A stretch of DNA of 64,000 nucleotides, from NCBI GenBank assembly GCA_028456385.1, contig JALNQF010000023.1:248001-312000 (forward strand). The letters are read 5' to 3'. The notes beneath the pieces were generated by a model. It did no database searches. It worked only from the letters and a program-made list of their open reading frames with translations, and was not told the origin of the DNA. Positions 12,189 through 23,699 of the stretch are shown here, piece after piece. The first letter of the stretch is position 1; every line of letters begins with the position of its first letter. Source of the DNA: Ophiosphaerella korrae. Its lineage: Eukaryota; Ascomycota; Dothideomycetes; Pleosporales; Phaeosphaeriaceae. A program made the translations under genes and the position numbers.

Positions 12189-13690
12189 ATGGCTTCCCCG
12201 TCCTCCCCTGCTTCTTCTACAAGTAGCGCTAGCTCCAGAAGATCATTTGACCAAAATGGCCCGCAGACTCTTGAAGACCTTGTAAACCACTTTGTCGCAT
12301 CCAAACGCTCCCTCAACACCCAGACGGTGTTGTGGCGTGCAAATGACCTTGTCCATACAAGCCGACAGCTGCTCGAGGAGAACGCAATCCTGGCGGCCAA
12401 GAACACGTGCATTCGTAATATTGTAGAGCAGCAGGTGGACGCCCTCGAGGCCGTTCGCCGTGGCATAGACGTCATCGAGGCAGACATCGCAGTCGAGTTC
12501 AAGGTACAGCCATTGGCGAGGCTCGTCCAATCATGCTAACTTTCCCCCAGCAACTCCTGCACGATGTCGATACTTCATTTGCAGCGCTCAACTCTACTCT
12601 TGTCGCCCTCCGCGAAACCCCTATCGAGACGGCGTTGCAGCCGCCGGGCACACCGCAGAAGCACCTATACGACTTCATCGACAGCGCCACCGTATCATCC
12701 CTCGAAGCGAACCTACGCGCTTGCATAGATCGCTACAACGAGGCTCATGCCACTCTCGACGACAGCAACGATGCCTTCGACACCGCGCTTGATAATCTGC
12801 ACTCCTCCATCGAGAACGTGCCCGTGACACCTACGACCGCCTCAAACCCTAGTCCTATACCAAGTCTATCTCGAGACCTCGAAGTACACGCAAAGGAGAC
12901 TGCACAGGCATTCCAGTCGCTTGTCCAGCACTACGATCTCTGTGTCACCGCCCTCCGACATACAGAAGGTGGATCAGCGGCAGCGACCGAGGCAGCTGGG
13001 GATGCTCCCTCTGGCGACGAGTTCGCTGCGCCACCAGAGCCCATGGGGGAGGAGGAGCGGCAAGAAATGGTTGCCGTGTTGGTCAAGGATGCGCAAGAAG
13101 TCGAGTCTGTTGTTACTGAGATCCGCGAGCGAGGGTCTGAAATGACCTTCATCGTCAACCAGATCGAAAATCACATCAGCCATCTGCGCAACGAAGCCTC
13201 GGCGCTATCAAGCATATTACAGATGATTTCGCAAATCACAGGCGAGGTAAAGTTGCACATTACTACCTCACGATCATTCCATGCGGCGTGGCTCGAAGAC
13301 ACACGGCCAACCCTTGTCAACGGGATCGAGGAATGGGAGAACCAGCGTGAATTCTACGAGCGCTTCGACCTCGCTTACGCAGAGCTGCTTGTAGAGATAT
13401 CGTCACGACGGCGAAGACATGAAAAGGCAAAGAGAAAGGCAGAAGAAGCACAGAAGGAGCTCGACAGACTGCACGCAGATGACGAGCGCGCACGAGAGCA
13501 ATTCACACTTGCACAAGGCGACTTTTTGCCTCTAGACATATGGCCAGGCTTGAGAGATGCACCGCGACAGTATGAAGTTCGAGCTGTTGCTGCACATCAT
13601 GACCAAGACGACGCTGTAGCGAAGAGCATACCACAGCTTGGCCGAAATGTGGTAGAGCGCGCGTTAACAAGGGTCAACCGAAGAATGTGA
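12189..13690 (+). CDS. atg17: Autophagy scaffold protein Atg17
   Basis: Exons 12189-12503 and 12551-13690, with a phase-0 intron (gtacag...cccccag), give 484 residues. The start has the family signature: a serine-rich tip, then QTLEDLVNHFVASKRSLNTQ and VLWRANDLVHTSRQLLEENA, followed by long coiled coils throughout (for example residues 350-400, rich in Glu/Lys/Arg). Atg17 dimerises into a curved helical scaffold that recruits Atg13/Atg1 and Atg9 vesicles to the phagophore assembly site during starvation. The length fits Pezizomycotina homologues. An acidic patch (GDEFAAPPEPMGEEERQEM, about residue 265) is typical. It is divergent from sconB. Confidence 0.92.
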
Positions 13691-14550
13691 CACTTATCTA
13701 TGACCTTGCAAGGAGCGAGCACAACAAATTAGCGCTTATAAGACGCCGGGATCTGCATGGCACATACGCCGATCTACTTGACGTAGCAACACTTCTAATA
13801 CATAACAATAGCACTACTAGTACCTCCCTTGTACGTGGTGATCTATCGAAGCACCTTCGCAAGCCGTCACTGAATACACGTTTTGTATGTCGGATGCTTT
13901 GTTGAAGAATTGCTGACTGAATCGATGATGACATGCCTTGGCAACGAAACTAATTCAACAAAGGCCAAAATTGTACCAATGGTCATAGCCTCAGTACCCC
14001 CGGTCGTACCGATTCCTGGGATGATCGCTTCCGCCATTTCGCAAATGGTTTGGCGCAAAAAGCCAAAATAGTTTCCATCAAGTTAGACCCAACTAAATGT
14101 TACTCAGCATGCCCAATGCACTCAACGCTTTGATGCCTTTGTGCTTACCACAGCAGCCAGCTAAGCTACCATTTGAGATTCTCTCGTTGTGATTTTTGCA
14201 GGTTCTGCTTACTTCAGGGGGAAAGCTTATTGACAAAGGGAGCAAAGGAAATATCCTCTTGTAAAAGCAAACACGGCGGGCTCGCGGGAACACTCGGCAC
14301 CATCTTCAGAGGCGTGGCGTTTCCGTATGATTAGCGGGTCTTCGGGGTTGGGGCGTCAGCTAGATACGCCTCTACCGAAACGACACCAATGGAGAGATTT
14401 GCATCTCCATTTGCCCAAAGCTGATGCCAGGCGCGCGTTCAGGTAATGAAACAAGTGTCATGCTGCCCTTACCTCAGCCTCCTGCCTCCACCCTTCTTAA
14501 CACTTTTTCCTCACGACTTTCCTTGTGTCCCTACTTTCGTTTACCTAAAG
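13691..14550. other. Intergenic, atg17 to glycosyltransferase
   Basis: No gene recognised. The last 100 bases are pyrimidine-rich (CT blocks at about 14460-14530), typical of fungal promoters. An ATG at about 14446 is in frame with the glycosyltransferase, but the sequence up to 14551 translates to an implausible Pro/Phe-rich leader. Confidence 0.5.
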
Positions 14551-15824
14551 ATGTTGGCTACGCAGCGCTACTACTTTATTGTCGCCGCTGTGTTTTTCAT
14601 CCTAGTTACTTTTACGTTCTTCTTTGTCAGACAAGATGAGCCCTTGTACGAGAAGGTCGCGAAGGTGCCATACAGGTGCGCCAGAGTAAATTTTATGCGC
14701 TGAATCTAGATGTTGACAGGACCAGGTCATCAAAACCCACTCTACGAGACACGATTACTTCATTATTCGAATCGATAAAACACGACCCGTCAAATCTAGG
14801 TTACCGCAATGCTGCAGGACAGTACTATGTGGCCAAGGAACCAATATGGACGAAGCCGTTGGGCAAGAAGGTTCTCATAGTCGACATCGATACGCGTGTA
14901 CCCACTGGAGAGAATCAAATTCTCAATCCTGACACGCTTGATTACGAGCATCTTGACATGACTGGTGGTGGACTTGTGTCGAACGCCATTATGAACCATT
15001 ACCTCTACGCTCTCATCCACGGATACGACTATAAATTTTATCAGGCAGCACATATTCCAGACCACCACGACACATGGATCATGCCACACGTCTTTCGCGA
15101 GCTCGTTCCCGACTACCAGTTCGTCGTAGCCATGGATGCCGACGTCACAATCTCGAACCTTGACCTCCCCCTCGAATGGATGTTCAACCGCTGGGGCATT
15201 CAACCCCACACCTCGATCGCGCTCCCTTGGGATACCGAAGAACTACGAAACAATGTATCAATCAGCACTGACAGTAAAGGTCTCCTCGTCCTCAATACTG
15301 GCTTCGTCGTCGCCCAAAACTCTTCAATAACACTCGACCTTCTCGAAAAATGGCGCGACTGCACCTCCGAAGAGCGGTACAAAGGCTGCGCCGAATGGAA
15401 AGAAACATGGAGTCACGAACAACGCGCCTTCTCCGAGTACATACGATACGACTACAACATCACGCCCGAGACAGTGGTCAGCATTCCGTGCGACGACGCC
15501 GTCGGTTGGCCCGGCTTCAAAAAGGATGTTGAGGAAGGCAACCCGGGCATATCCGATTGCAACGGCAATTTCGTGCGCCATTACACACTCGGCAAGGATA
15601 AGGTCAAGACGGCTAACTCGATCGGCGTCATGCAAGTGCTCGGCAACGTCTTGCAGAAGAGTCTGCTACGCAATCAGGAATCTATGTGGTATCGAGAGCC
15701 GGAGAGGATGCGCGAGAGCGATGATGAGGTGCAGTCTGATTTGCGGAAAGATGAGGAGGGCAAAGAAAAGGCTGGAGATGCTGTTCCGGCCATCTTGGAG
15801 GGAATGGGTCCTTCGACGACTTAA
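14551..15824 (+). CDS. Type II membrane glycosyltransferase
   Basis: Exons 14551-14675 and 14720-15824 (44-nt intron, donor gtgcgc) give 409 residues. The product has a short cytoplasmic tail, a single membrane anchor (about residues 8-28, FIVAAVFFILVTFTFFFV) and a lumenal GT-A-type domain. A DxD metal/nucleotide-sugar motif is visible in VVAMDADVTISN, then LVLNTGFVVAQNS, WSHEQRAFSEYI and a C-terminal GNFVRHYTLGKD. This is the architecture of fungal nucleotide-diphospho-sugar transferases related to GT34 galactosyl/mannosyl transferases, which act in the Golgi; the donor sugar cannot be told. I chose the ATG that places the membrane segment directly at the N-terminus. The tail (last 50 residues) is charged and poorly conserved in style. 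Confidence 0.85.
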
Positions 15825-17266
15825 ATGGGCACGAGAACGTTTGCGGATTCGATTTACATATTTAGGGTTTGTTTGCACCGGTGTTCACGACAACAGGCTT
15901 ATGGGAATGATACCAGCACAGATTATAGATAATACATTTGCTAGACTGAGAACTAAGACCGTTATCTATTTCAGATCCGCACACGCCTACTGAATTCCAG
16001 CACACCACAGCCTCACGCTCCCCCATAGTTATCCCTAGCCCACGGTTAGCGAACGCCCAAACGACAGAAACGTTCAACTGCGACCAATCTCCCATCAGAG
16101 CTATCTTCGTCTCGCCAACGCGCCACACCCCCCCATCCACGCCCCCCCGGGCTAGCAAACGCAAACCACAGACGAGCGACGCGGAGCAAGAATGAGGCGC
16201 TCGGATCAAGTGTAATTTGGGATCATCACATGGGAGCAAGAAACAGAGCGAGATGTACGTACCATGTTGAACCACGCAGAAGTGGTTGTGGGAGGTGAAG
16301 TGACGCGTGTGTGTTTGCTTGCGTGGTGTGCTGGCACGTGCGGTTAGGAACGGGGATTGCGAGTCATGTGATGTGCGTCATGGGAGACGTAATGCCACTG
16401 GGTACAAGCACGTGAAGTGACGATGGGTAGACTACCTATCCAGGATTGGATTGCGTTGCGAAAAAGGCGTTTCGGCGGGATGCACGGCTGCCGCGAGTAT
16501 ATTTTGCCGTGGCTGTTTGATCGATGCGGGCCGTTGATGGCTTGTGGCCGGGATTTTGGGGGCGGGGGTTTGAGGATTTGATTATTATTTTGGGAGGCGG
16601 GTCTGGGCTGGGATTGCATTTGGCTAATTTCTCCTCGCCATGCGGATGGTCGTTGGTGTAGGTGTTCATCCTGCTCTATTCACCTACCCGTAGTCGATAT
16701 GTAGATTGACTGCACTATTCGTCTGGCTGTCGCTCTAGCCCGCATTCTCTTGAAAAACCAGGTAGGTATCTTTTTATGTTCTCGGAAGCAAATATACTGG
16801 AAAGTACTGTGATAAGTAAATTAATCGCTAGCTCTACGGGTGGTGCTGGTCCTGCAGTCATGGTGCAAGGCACGAGCGGGGCGCCGGATCTCACCAGGAT
16901 ATTTTTTGCATCTAAGGCGACCCAATGATTATCTGCTCCTAATTTAAAGCATACCAAGGTAATACCTGAGACTGGCAAACACCCATATAAATGTGCGCAC
17001 GCTCCGATTGGCACCCTTAACCACGTTTTTGAAGCTTAAGACTGAATATAATTTATGTCGGCTGCTTGGAACGTTGGGTACGCTAAACAAATGTTGATAG
17101 TTCAGTTCAGCGGTATCTCATATTTCTAGTTTGTGGGGAAACATGGTACAATGATAGAAACTAAATGCACTCATATCATTCCTGTAAACGTTCCATACCC
17201 CTGTATTTCCTTAATTATTGCATGTGGCTTAAGACTTGTCTATATCTTACTGTCGAGCCACTGCCA
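15825..17266. other. Intergenic, no gene seen
   Basis: Several short frames exist on the minus strand, including one of about 99 codons at 16715-17014, but none carries a recognisable motif or natural composition. The region around 16130-16150 is C-rich. It probably holds the 3' end of the glycosyltransferase and the promoter of the RING gene. Confidence 0.45.
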
Positions 17267-18034
17267 ATGCCCCTGATCTTAAACCCGCCTTCTACTCGGC
17301 GACAGTACAAGACCAGAGCAGTCTGTGTAGTCGATCTGACTGAGGAATGCTCGCTCTGCTGGCGCACTTTTGGCAAAGTTGAAGATCCATCCGACCCAGG
17401 CGAAAAGCCGTGCCATCCTGTTCAGATATCACCATGTCGTCACATCTTCGGAAGCGAATGTTTTCATCAAGCTACACGTCGCGGAGCAAACATTTGTCCG
17501 CTATGTTGCATTCCTCTCGAAGCACTACCTGATCCAGACCCGGACAATCCGTCACAAGTCATGGATTACGCCGCTATAGAGCCCTTTGTCAGCTTCGCCA
17601 TCCGATTCGTACCGCAATGTACTGATCTGAGAGCCTACGGTGCGCTTAGCGAGCAGTTGTATAGCGGCAAGCTCACATTTCGCAACTCCATCCGGTTATG
17701 GTGGGTTTATGTCAGCTCTTGGATTGTTGTCGTTATGCGCATCCTCTTCACTTTGGGTGTGCAAACTTTTGCTTGCTTTTATGGACTTGTTATTTTAATG
17801 GTTATGTTCTTCAAAGACGCCTCGTTCTGGCCTTCTATATGTTCGTGGTCCGAATACTGTGGGTTTTCATTGGAGTATGGTGACCTTCTAAAGCCATGTG
17901 GTGATCTTATGTATAGCTCGGCTTCTGTGACTCTCACGTTGGGAAGTATATCTACCATCATGTTCGCAATCTTTATGGGAACACTTATTTCAGAGTGGAG
18001 GCATTTAACTGCTATAGAGGCTATTCAGGTATGA
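17267..18034 (+). CDS. RING-finger membrane protein
   Basis: A single exon encodes 255 residues. The N-terminal third holds a RING-like zinc-binding domain: CSLC (Cys28/Cys31), then SPCRHIFGSECF and ICPLC, the usual C-x2-C ... C-x1-H-x5-C ... C-x2-C order. Three hydrophobic segments follow in the C-terminal half (YVSSWIVVVMRILFTLGVQ, FACFYGLVILMVMFF and TLGSISTIMFAIFMGTLI). Membrane-anchored RING proteins of this kind are usually ubiquitin E3 ligases; the target is unknown. An upstream in-frame ATG at 17165 would add 34 unlikely residues. The stop overlaps a possible splice donor (CAG/GTATGA), so a further exon is not excluded. Confidence 0.7.
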   Translation: MPLILNPPSTRRQYKTRAVCVVDLTEECSLCWRTFGKVEDPSDPGEKPCHPVQISPCRHIFGSECFHQATRRGANICPLCCIPLEALPDPDPDNPSQVMDYAAIEPFVSFAIRFVPQCTDLRAYGALSEQLYSGKLTFRNSIRLWWVYVSSWIVVVMRILFTLGVQTFACFYGLVILMVMFFKDASFWPSICSWSEYCGFSLEYGDLLKPCGDLMYSSASVTLTLGSISTIMFAIFMGTLISEWRHLTAIEAIQV

Positions 18035-18105
18035 AGATAGAAGCACCGGTCGAAAAATATTTTAAATAAACTATGTAATCGAAAATTGTAATGGCTGTTA
18101 TATGA

Positions 18106-19737
18106 CTACACGGTCTTGAGCTCAAAGCTCTTTGCTATGATCTCACCACCCAAAGCTTTTGTGGCGAAGTTGAACACTCCAAATCGGTAACCAGTGAAGA
18201 ATTGCCAGGTGTTGGTCATTGGGAAAGCAGATCCCAACTGCGTGAACGATTTTCCATCTGTGCTGTACCAGAAAGTGGTTGTTCGCGATGTACTTGTTCC
18301 AAACGCCGGTGTGATGTCAGCTTGAACGCGCAGCCAAAGATCCGTTGTGCCTGCAGCAATGGAGGGGCCTGTGGAAGCTACGCTTCCAGTAGATTTTGTA
18401 GTCCAATCAGAGTTCAGACTCAGGTTGTTGACCATGACCAACTTGTTTGTGGTCCCTTCCTTGTGAATTCCAATGTATGCAGCGACATCACGGAAAAGAA
18501 CGGCACCCGCACGGTCACCATCTGCCATCTTGCTTATATCGATCCTGAAGGTTCCTGAGGACTTAGGGCCAAGAATGCGATGCGTCAGCGTGTTCTTCGC
18601 TGAGAATAGGTCGCCAGTCACTGTCGCGGCTTGAAGGCGAACACCACCTGAGCCACCAACCAGGGAGAACTTGCTCTTGTCTGGGTTGTGATTGAACTCC
18701 CATTCGTGGCTTAACGAAGACCCTGTGAACGAGTCTAGGCCTGTTGGTGGTGAAACAGTCTTGCTAGTCTGTACTGGCATCGGGTACGTCTTGCCCCACT
18801 GGCTGTTAACTTTCTCGACTGAAGGCCAGCCATCTGAGCTCCATGTGAGAGGCGCCGCGACTGGGATACGGCCGCCCGGATATGCGTCCAAGAAGGCCAT
18901 GTAGTACCATTTTCCGTCTTTGGTATCAACAACGCCACCCTGGTGAGCATTACCAGCACTCGAGAGCGGCCCCTGAATACCGTCGACAAGGATCTTGCGC
19001 TCATATGGGCCCCACGGATTAGAGGCCTTGAGTACCCATTCAGCACTTGCAGGCTTGGTGACGAAGATGTAGTATGAGCCTTTGATCTTGTACATTCGTG
19101 ATCCTTCAATGGTTTCACCTCCTGGTGATGTGTAAACTTGCTGGCGCTTCACTTCGGCTGTCCCATCGTTGTTGAGTTGCGCTACCATAATGTTTTTGTT
19201 GCCGTACGCTACGTACATTGTGTCGTCGTCATCGATGAGGAGACCGCTGTCGTAGTAGCACGTTGAGATGGTTCCTTTCGACTGCCAGTTCCAACTTGAA
19301 ACCTCGCCATTGTTGGCAGCTGCGTTGGTACCACTGGCTGACCAGATGTAGGTCTTTCCTTCTACGCACCCTAACCAGATGAATGTATCGCTTGATTTGC
19401 GGTAGCGAAGAGTACTGGCCCAGATGCCTTTGACATATGCTCGATTGTTCGCAGCAGGGAGATCATACTTGTTGCCAAAGCTGAGCGTTGGCACACTGTG
19501 CGACACAGGCGTCCAGTTCACAAGGTCATAGGACTTCAATACTGGAGCGCCTGGCGAGAATGCGAAAGTCGATGAAGAGTAATAGTACACATCGCCAACC
19601 CGGAAAACGTCAAGATCGGGGTGGTCCTGCCATAGGACAGGGTTGTTGAACGAATCTGCGCGAGCCTTAATAGGATTTGCTGTTGTTGTAGTCAGCAAGA
19701 GTGTGCTAAGCACATGCAAAGCGTTGAAACCGCGCAT
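18106..19737 (-). CDS. Secreted GH43 glycoside hydrolase
   Basis: This is an intronless gene for 543 residues. It has a signal peptide (residues 1 to about 20, LLLTTTTA) and a possible dibasic-type site (KARA). The GH43 five-bladed propeller begins at NPVLWQDHPDLDVFRVGDVY. The three expected acidic residues are visible: the base Asp in HPDLD (41 or 43), the Asp in CYYDSGLLID (163) and the acid Glu in TIEGSRMYK (211). A C-terminal beta-sandwich of about 200 residues (from SFTGSSLSHEWEFNHNPD) completes the usual two-domain beta-xylosidase/arabinofuranosidase layout. It acts outside the cell on arabinoxylan or arabinan side chains; exact specificity cannot be read. It converges with the RING gene, with a 71-bp gap. 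Confidence 0.93.
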   Translation of the reverse strand: MRGFNALHVLSTLLLTTTTANPIKARADSFNNPVLWQDHPDLDVFRVGDVYYYSSSTFAFSPGAPVLKSYDLVNWTPVSHSVPTLSFGNKYDLPAANNRAYVKGIWASTLRYRKSSDTFIWLGCVEGKTYIWSASGTNAAANNGEVSSWNWQSKGTISTCYYDSGLLIDDDDTMYVAYGNKNIMVAQLNNDGTAEVKRQQVYTSPGGETIEGSRMYKIKGSYYIFVTKPASAEWVLKASNPWGPYERKILVDGIQGPLSSAGNAHQGGVVDTKDGKWYYMAFLDAYPGGRIPVAAPLTWSSDGWPSVEKVNSQWGKTYPMPVQTSKTVSPPTGLDSFTGSSLSHEWEFNHNPDKSKFSLVGGSGGVRLQAATVTGDLFSAKNTLTHRILGPKSSGTFRIDISKMADGDRAGAVLFRDVAAYIGIHKEGTTNKLVMVNNLSLNSDWTTKSTGSVASTGPSIAAGTTDLWLRVQADITPAFGTSTSRTTTFWYSTDGKSFTQLGSAFPMTNTWQFFTGYRFGVFNFATKALGGEIIAKSFELKTV

Positions 19738-20402
19738 TTCAAAGATTGGCTAGCTTTACAGGGCTTCCCAATAAACAAGGACTGACTGCGAGGCGTAGTA
19801 AAAGTGTTCGCATCCTGATTTATAGAGCATGAACTAGCTACATGACGAGTAGTGTAAGTAACCACCTGAGTTGCGCACTATTATCCTCTAATTTTCCTCG
19901 TAATAACCTCCTGGTTGTGTACTTCCACTAATGTCGCCTCGCGCGCATATTGAAGACCAGGGTAAATGCCTTTTATGAATAGGGCTGTGAACCGGCTCTT
20001 TAGCATGCCCGCCGTAATTGGTGCAGCTGTGTTGCAGTTTCTCCGACTGCGCGAGGGGTAGAAATGATCATCTCACCCTTCAGACTTAGCCGCAGATAAT
20101 CCGATACACTGGCATGCATCACAAGTCGTTTGGTGGAGGTTAGATTCATTTAAATAAGTAACTACCATGGAAGAAATCTTGAGGAGGAAGGCTTCCTAGA
20201 TCGAGTAAGCAACAAGCGAAGTGTGGGGTTGGCCGTGGGATCCCGGCCCAGATGAAATGCAGGAACGTGGCCTGATTTCTGATCATTTCTGATCAACAAT
20301 AATTCATTACCCTATCTCTCCGAACAACAATTGTTGCTGGTGGCCGAAAACTTGGCGTATATTAAGTAGAAGGAGTTGAACATACGATCATCCCCCTTAC
20401 TG
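19738..20402. other. Divergent promoter region, GH43/bZIP
   Basis: This is the shared upstream region of the GH43 gene (minus) and the bZIP gene (plus). It contains a tandem of TTTCTGATCA (20275-20294). No gene seen. Confidence 0.5.
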
Positions 20403-21344
20403 ATGGCAGAGACAAGTATTGACGCTGCTTTCGCAGGCTTGACAGAGGACGAAGTCGTGCAAAAAGGGAAGAAGTTTGGTTACGGCAACTGGCTGCAGCC
20501 TATTATCCAAGCGAATGATTCTTCCGGACTAGATACAGTACCAGAAAAGTCACCAGGGGGAATACCTGGAGAAATGCCAGAGAATTTCCCGGAAAATCTG
20601 GCCGGAGAGTTACCATCGCAACAGGTGCCGTCCCCACTGGCTCCGGCTCGCCGGAATCGAGGGCGACCCCGTGTTATATCTAGTTCACGCGATCAGAGTG
20701 CTATTGAGGTACGTTGAGAACTATGAAGCGCGTTCTCGGAGACACACCGAAGCTTACACAACCCGGTGTAGAAACGGCGAGCACAGGTTCGCGAGGCCCA
20801 AAGAACGTATCAAAAACGCAAGGATACGGCTACAGCGACAAAGAAACGACGGGTCGACGACCTGCTGCAAATGCTGTCAGATCTTGCCACAGATGTTGAG
20901 GCCTTGCTACAAGCAGCCTCTTCAAGTGGGAGTATGCATGGCAAAGATGATGTGTCTGTGAATATTCAGCATCTATGGTCTACATACAACTCTGTAATGA
21001 AAAGCCCGTGTATCGAACCGGAGCTGCGATTGCTTCAAATCAAGAATGATCGACGGTTAGCTACGCACCAGACCCATGTTAACCTACTGAGTGGTGGCGT
21101 AACGAATGTTTCGCGGGAAGAGGCTAGGTCTACTCTCGTTACCCCGCCGAACACTACGCCCATGCCACTTGAATCCAACTCAATCAACTTTGAACTTGTG
21201 CGATTTGAAGGAACTACAGTCATGTCATCGTTTAAACGAACACCAAACTACCACGACTATATGGGCGGTAAATGTATGCTTGATCTTGTTAAAGAGAGGC
21301 AAGCTGCAATGAAGGAGGCAGCCCGTAAACATGTTGAGCGATGA
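20403..21344 (+). CDS. bZIP transcription factor
   Basis: Exons 20403-20708 and 20772-21344 join in phase 0 (gtacgt...ggtgtag) to give 292 residues. The splice places the basic region right after the junction: RRAQVREAQRTYQKRK (residues 104-119), with the N-x2-A-x2-[C/S]-R pattern replaced by V-R-E-A-Q-R-T as in the fungal Yap/AP-1-related branch, then a leucine-type zipper (VDDLLQMLSDLATDVEALLQ). The N-terminus holds a Pro/Glu-rich repeat (PGGIPGEMPENFPENLAGEL) and a basic GRPR hook (RNRGRPR). The C-terminus has no recognised domain and may be truncated relative to longer family members. It is probably a nuclear sequence-specific regulator; its targets are unknown. The plus-strand aminotransferase gene lies about 1 kb downstream. 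Confidence 0.75.
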
Positions 21345-22373
21345 CTTAATGGAGATGCTTACGAATCACCTTCTCAAGGTCAGATCCATCTTGCGGCTTC
21401 AATTTGTGAGAGATAAGATTTCAGGGCCACGGCAGCTCTCCGCCGATATGGGTCACTTATATGGGTAGCCTGTTATAATCATTATTCGTGGCACATAATC
21501 CATTACACACAAGAAAAGACAGCAAATTGAAAGTAGAGCTTACGTTTTGCAGCGCAAGAATGAACCAGGCCGCTCCCTTCCTTGTCCGATTATCAGCAAC
21601 CTTTGAAGAACTGCTTCTCTTACACCGTATCTGAGAAAATCCCATACACTTTTGAAAGGCTTGCTTCGATGTTCGGGTCTCTATTCGATTGTTTCCAATA
21701 TATACAAAGCATGTCAAAAGCAAAAGGAGTAGATATGACGATGGTTATTTACGCTTACTTAAGCAATGATACATCACAGTTTCTCGAGATGACTTGATTG
21801 AAACATTCGTCCCAGTAGCTACCTATAAATCCTTATATTGTAGGAACGAGTTGAAGTGAACTAGTACTTCTTGTTTTGGGTCGTAGCCAGCCAGAAACAA
21901 GCAAAAGCAATACGCCTATGTCTTAGTGGTGTGGTCCGAATATATCTCATTTGATTGTTTGTCGCAAGTTAGAGCTCTGCTCCATACAATTCAGGTAAGC
22001 TCGCTGCAGTAAGCTCGCTGCACGAGCCGCTCGAGCTACTCCACTGTGTATATAAGTAGCTCAGCTCGGATAGCTCTTCAATCAATGATCATCTCCCACT
22101 CATTCCTGAGCTGGCATCTCGCAACATTGTTCTATGGTTTTTTTTCATTGCATCCTATCGTGTTTTGATAGTACTGAACGAGTTCGCAGCGATGCGTCAC
22201 TCAAATGGTCCCACCTTCCTGATCAAGCTAACCCCGCATCGCGTGCATATGTTGTGCGGCTACCATAGCTTGCCAACGGATGATAAAGAGAACTTGCGCG
22301 CTACAAGAATCATGGCGTTGGCCTCGTTCACTCCTCTGACTTCAAGATTTTGTTTACCCACATCAAGTAACAG
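21345..22373. other. Intergenic with repeat relics
   Basis: No gene is supported. A short direct repeat GTAAGCTCGCTGCA occurs twice in tandem at about 21995-22022, followed by GAGCT-rich DNA related to a second site near 56 kb. The region 22110-22373 presumably contains the aminotransferase promoter. Confidence 0.5.
22079..22112. repeat. Dispersed repeat, copy A
   Basis: A core of about 34 bp (ATCAATGATCATCTCCCACT, then CATTCCTGAGCT) recurs at 56068-56102 with mostly C/T and G/A differences. Both copies sit in GAGCT-rich surroundings, suggesting the same decayed element. Confidence 0.55.
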
Positions 22374-23699
22374 ATGACATTCGACATCAACAAATCGCGG
22401 GAGCGCTTTCCAGCTCTACAACAGGATCAGGTATTCCTCGATAATGCTGGAGGCAGCCAGGCCCTGGGCGATGTCATCGATTCGTGAGCACGACATGATT
22501 TCGAGAAAAGGGCGTGAACATTAACCCTTATAGAATAGTGGCCTACCTTAGCAAGTCCAATGTTCAACTTGGTGCATCCTACCATACCGGTATTCAATCA
22601 AACACCAAATATGAGGAAGGTTACCAGGCTGCAGCCAAATATATGAATGCTGGCCGTGACGAGATTGGTATTTCAATTCAGCCCATGCACAATCAAACCT
22701 CTCTAACCAGACAGCAGTTCTAGGGGGCTCCACGACTCAGCTCTTTATGAATCTCGCCGGCGCACTTCAGTTCGATGAGGGAGACGAGATAATCTTATCG
22801 AAAGTGGAACATGAAACGAACGTGAAGCCTTGGCTCTTCATGGCTGAACGACTGAAATTGACGGTGAAGTGGTGGGAGCCATCGAAAGCAGATGGACTAA
22901 AGCTTACGCCAGAGAACCTCAAGCCGCTCCTTTCGCCAAAGGTGAAATTTGTTGCATGCACTCACGTCTCAAACATCCTCGGTACAATTCATGATATCCG
23001 TGCCATCGCTGATGCTGTGCATGAAGCGAACGCTTTACTTTGCGTTGACGGAGTGTCCTTTGCGCCGCATAGGAAGGTTGATGTGAAGGCTTTTGGCGTG
23101 GACTTTTACTCATTCTCTTGGTATAAAGTATGTTTTATTTCTTCCTACGTGTTAACTTGACTGATAACTATCAAAAGGTTTACGGGCCGCATATGGCTGT
23201 CTTGTTTGCCAGCAATTCTGCACAGAAGCATTTAAAGCCAATGGCTCACTTTTTCAACCCGGCAAAAACCCTCGAAGATAAGCTAGGCTTTGCCGCATCC
23301 AATTACGAGAATGTACAATCGATCCCGCGGATCGCCGGTTATCTCGAAGGGTCCTCGAATGTGATCGCCGAACATGAAGGCAAGCTACAAAAGATCCTCC
23401 TCGACTTCCTTACATCAAGACCTGATATCACAGTTCATGGCTCTACATCAGCCGACCCGGAAGTGAGAGTACCGACTATTTCTTTCACAGTCAAGGGTGT
23501 AAACTCGACACAGGTCGTGACTGAAGTGGAGAAGATCTCTAATTACGGGATTCGATGGGGTCACTTCTACTCCAAGAGATTATGTGACGAAGTTCTCGGG
23601 CTTGAGGAGGAGGGTGTTGTGAGAGTCAGTATGGTCCATTACAATACGGAAGAGGAAATTCGAGGTTTGGTAGAGGTGTTGAAGGAAGTTTTGCCCTAG
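22374..23699 (+). CDS. Class V aminotransferase, SufS/NifS-like
   Basis: Four exons (22374-22483, 22534-22667, 22715-23127, 23178-23699) join in frame to 392 residues. It belongs to the PLP-dependent class V family with cysteine desulfurases and selenocysteine lyases. The start FPALQQDQVFLDNAGGSQ, then GSTTQLFMNL, HETNVKPW, CTHVSNILGTIHDI and CVDGVSFAPHRKVDVKAF are in family order. The Schiff-base lysine is Lys219 in FSWYKVYGPH; intron 3 falls immediately after its codon. No cysteine is seen in the usual C-terminal desulfurase loop, so a different activity (lyase or transaminase) is possible. No mitochondrial targeting sequence is evident. It lies upstream of a DJ-1/PfpI gene on the same strand, separated by an inverted-repeat element. 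Confidence 0.88.

Noticed and set aside
16715..17014. 99-codon minus-strand frame
   Set aside because: No motif, no intron support and an unnatural mix of residues; likely a chance frame in intergenic DNA.
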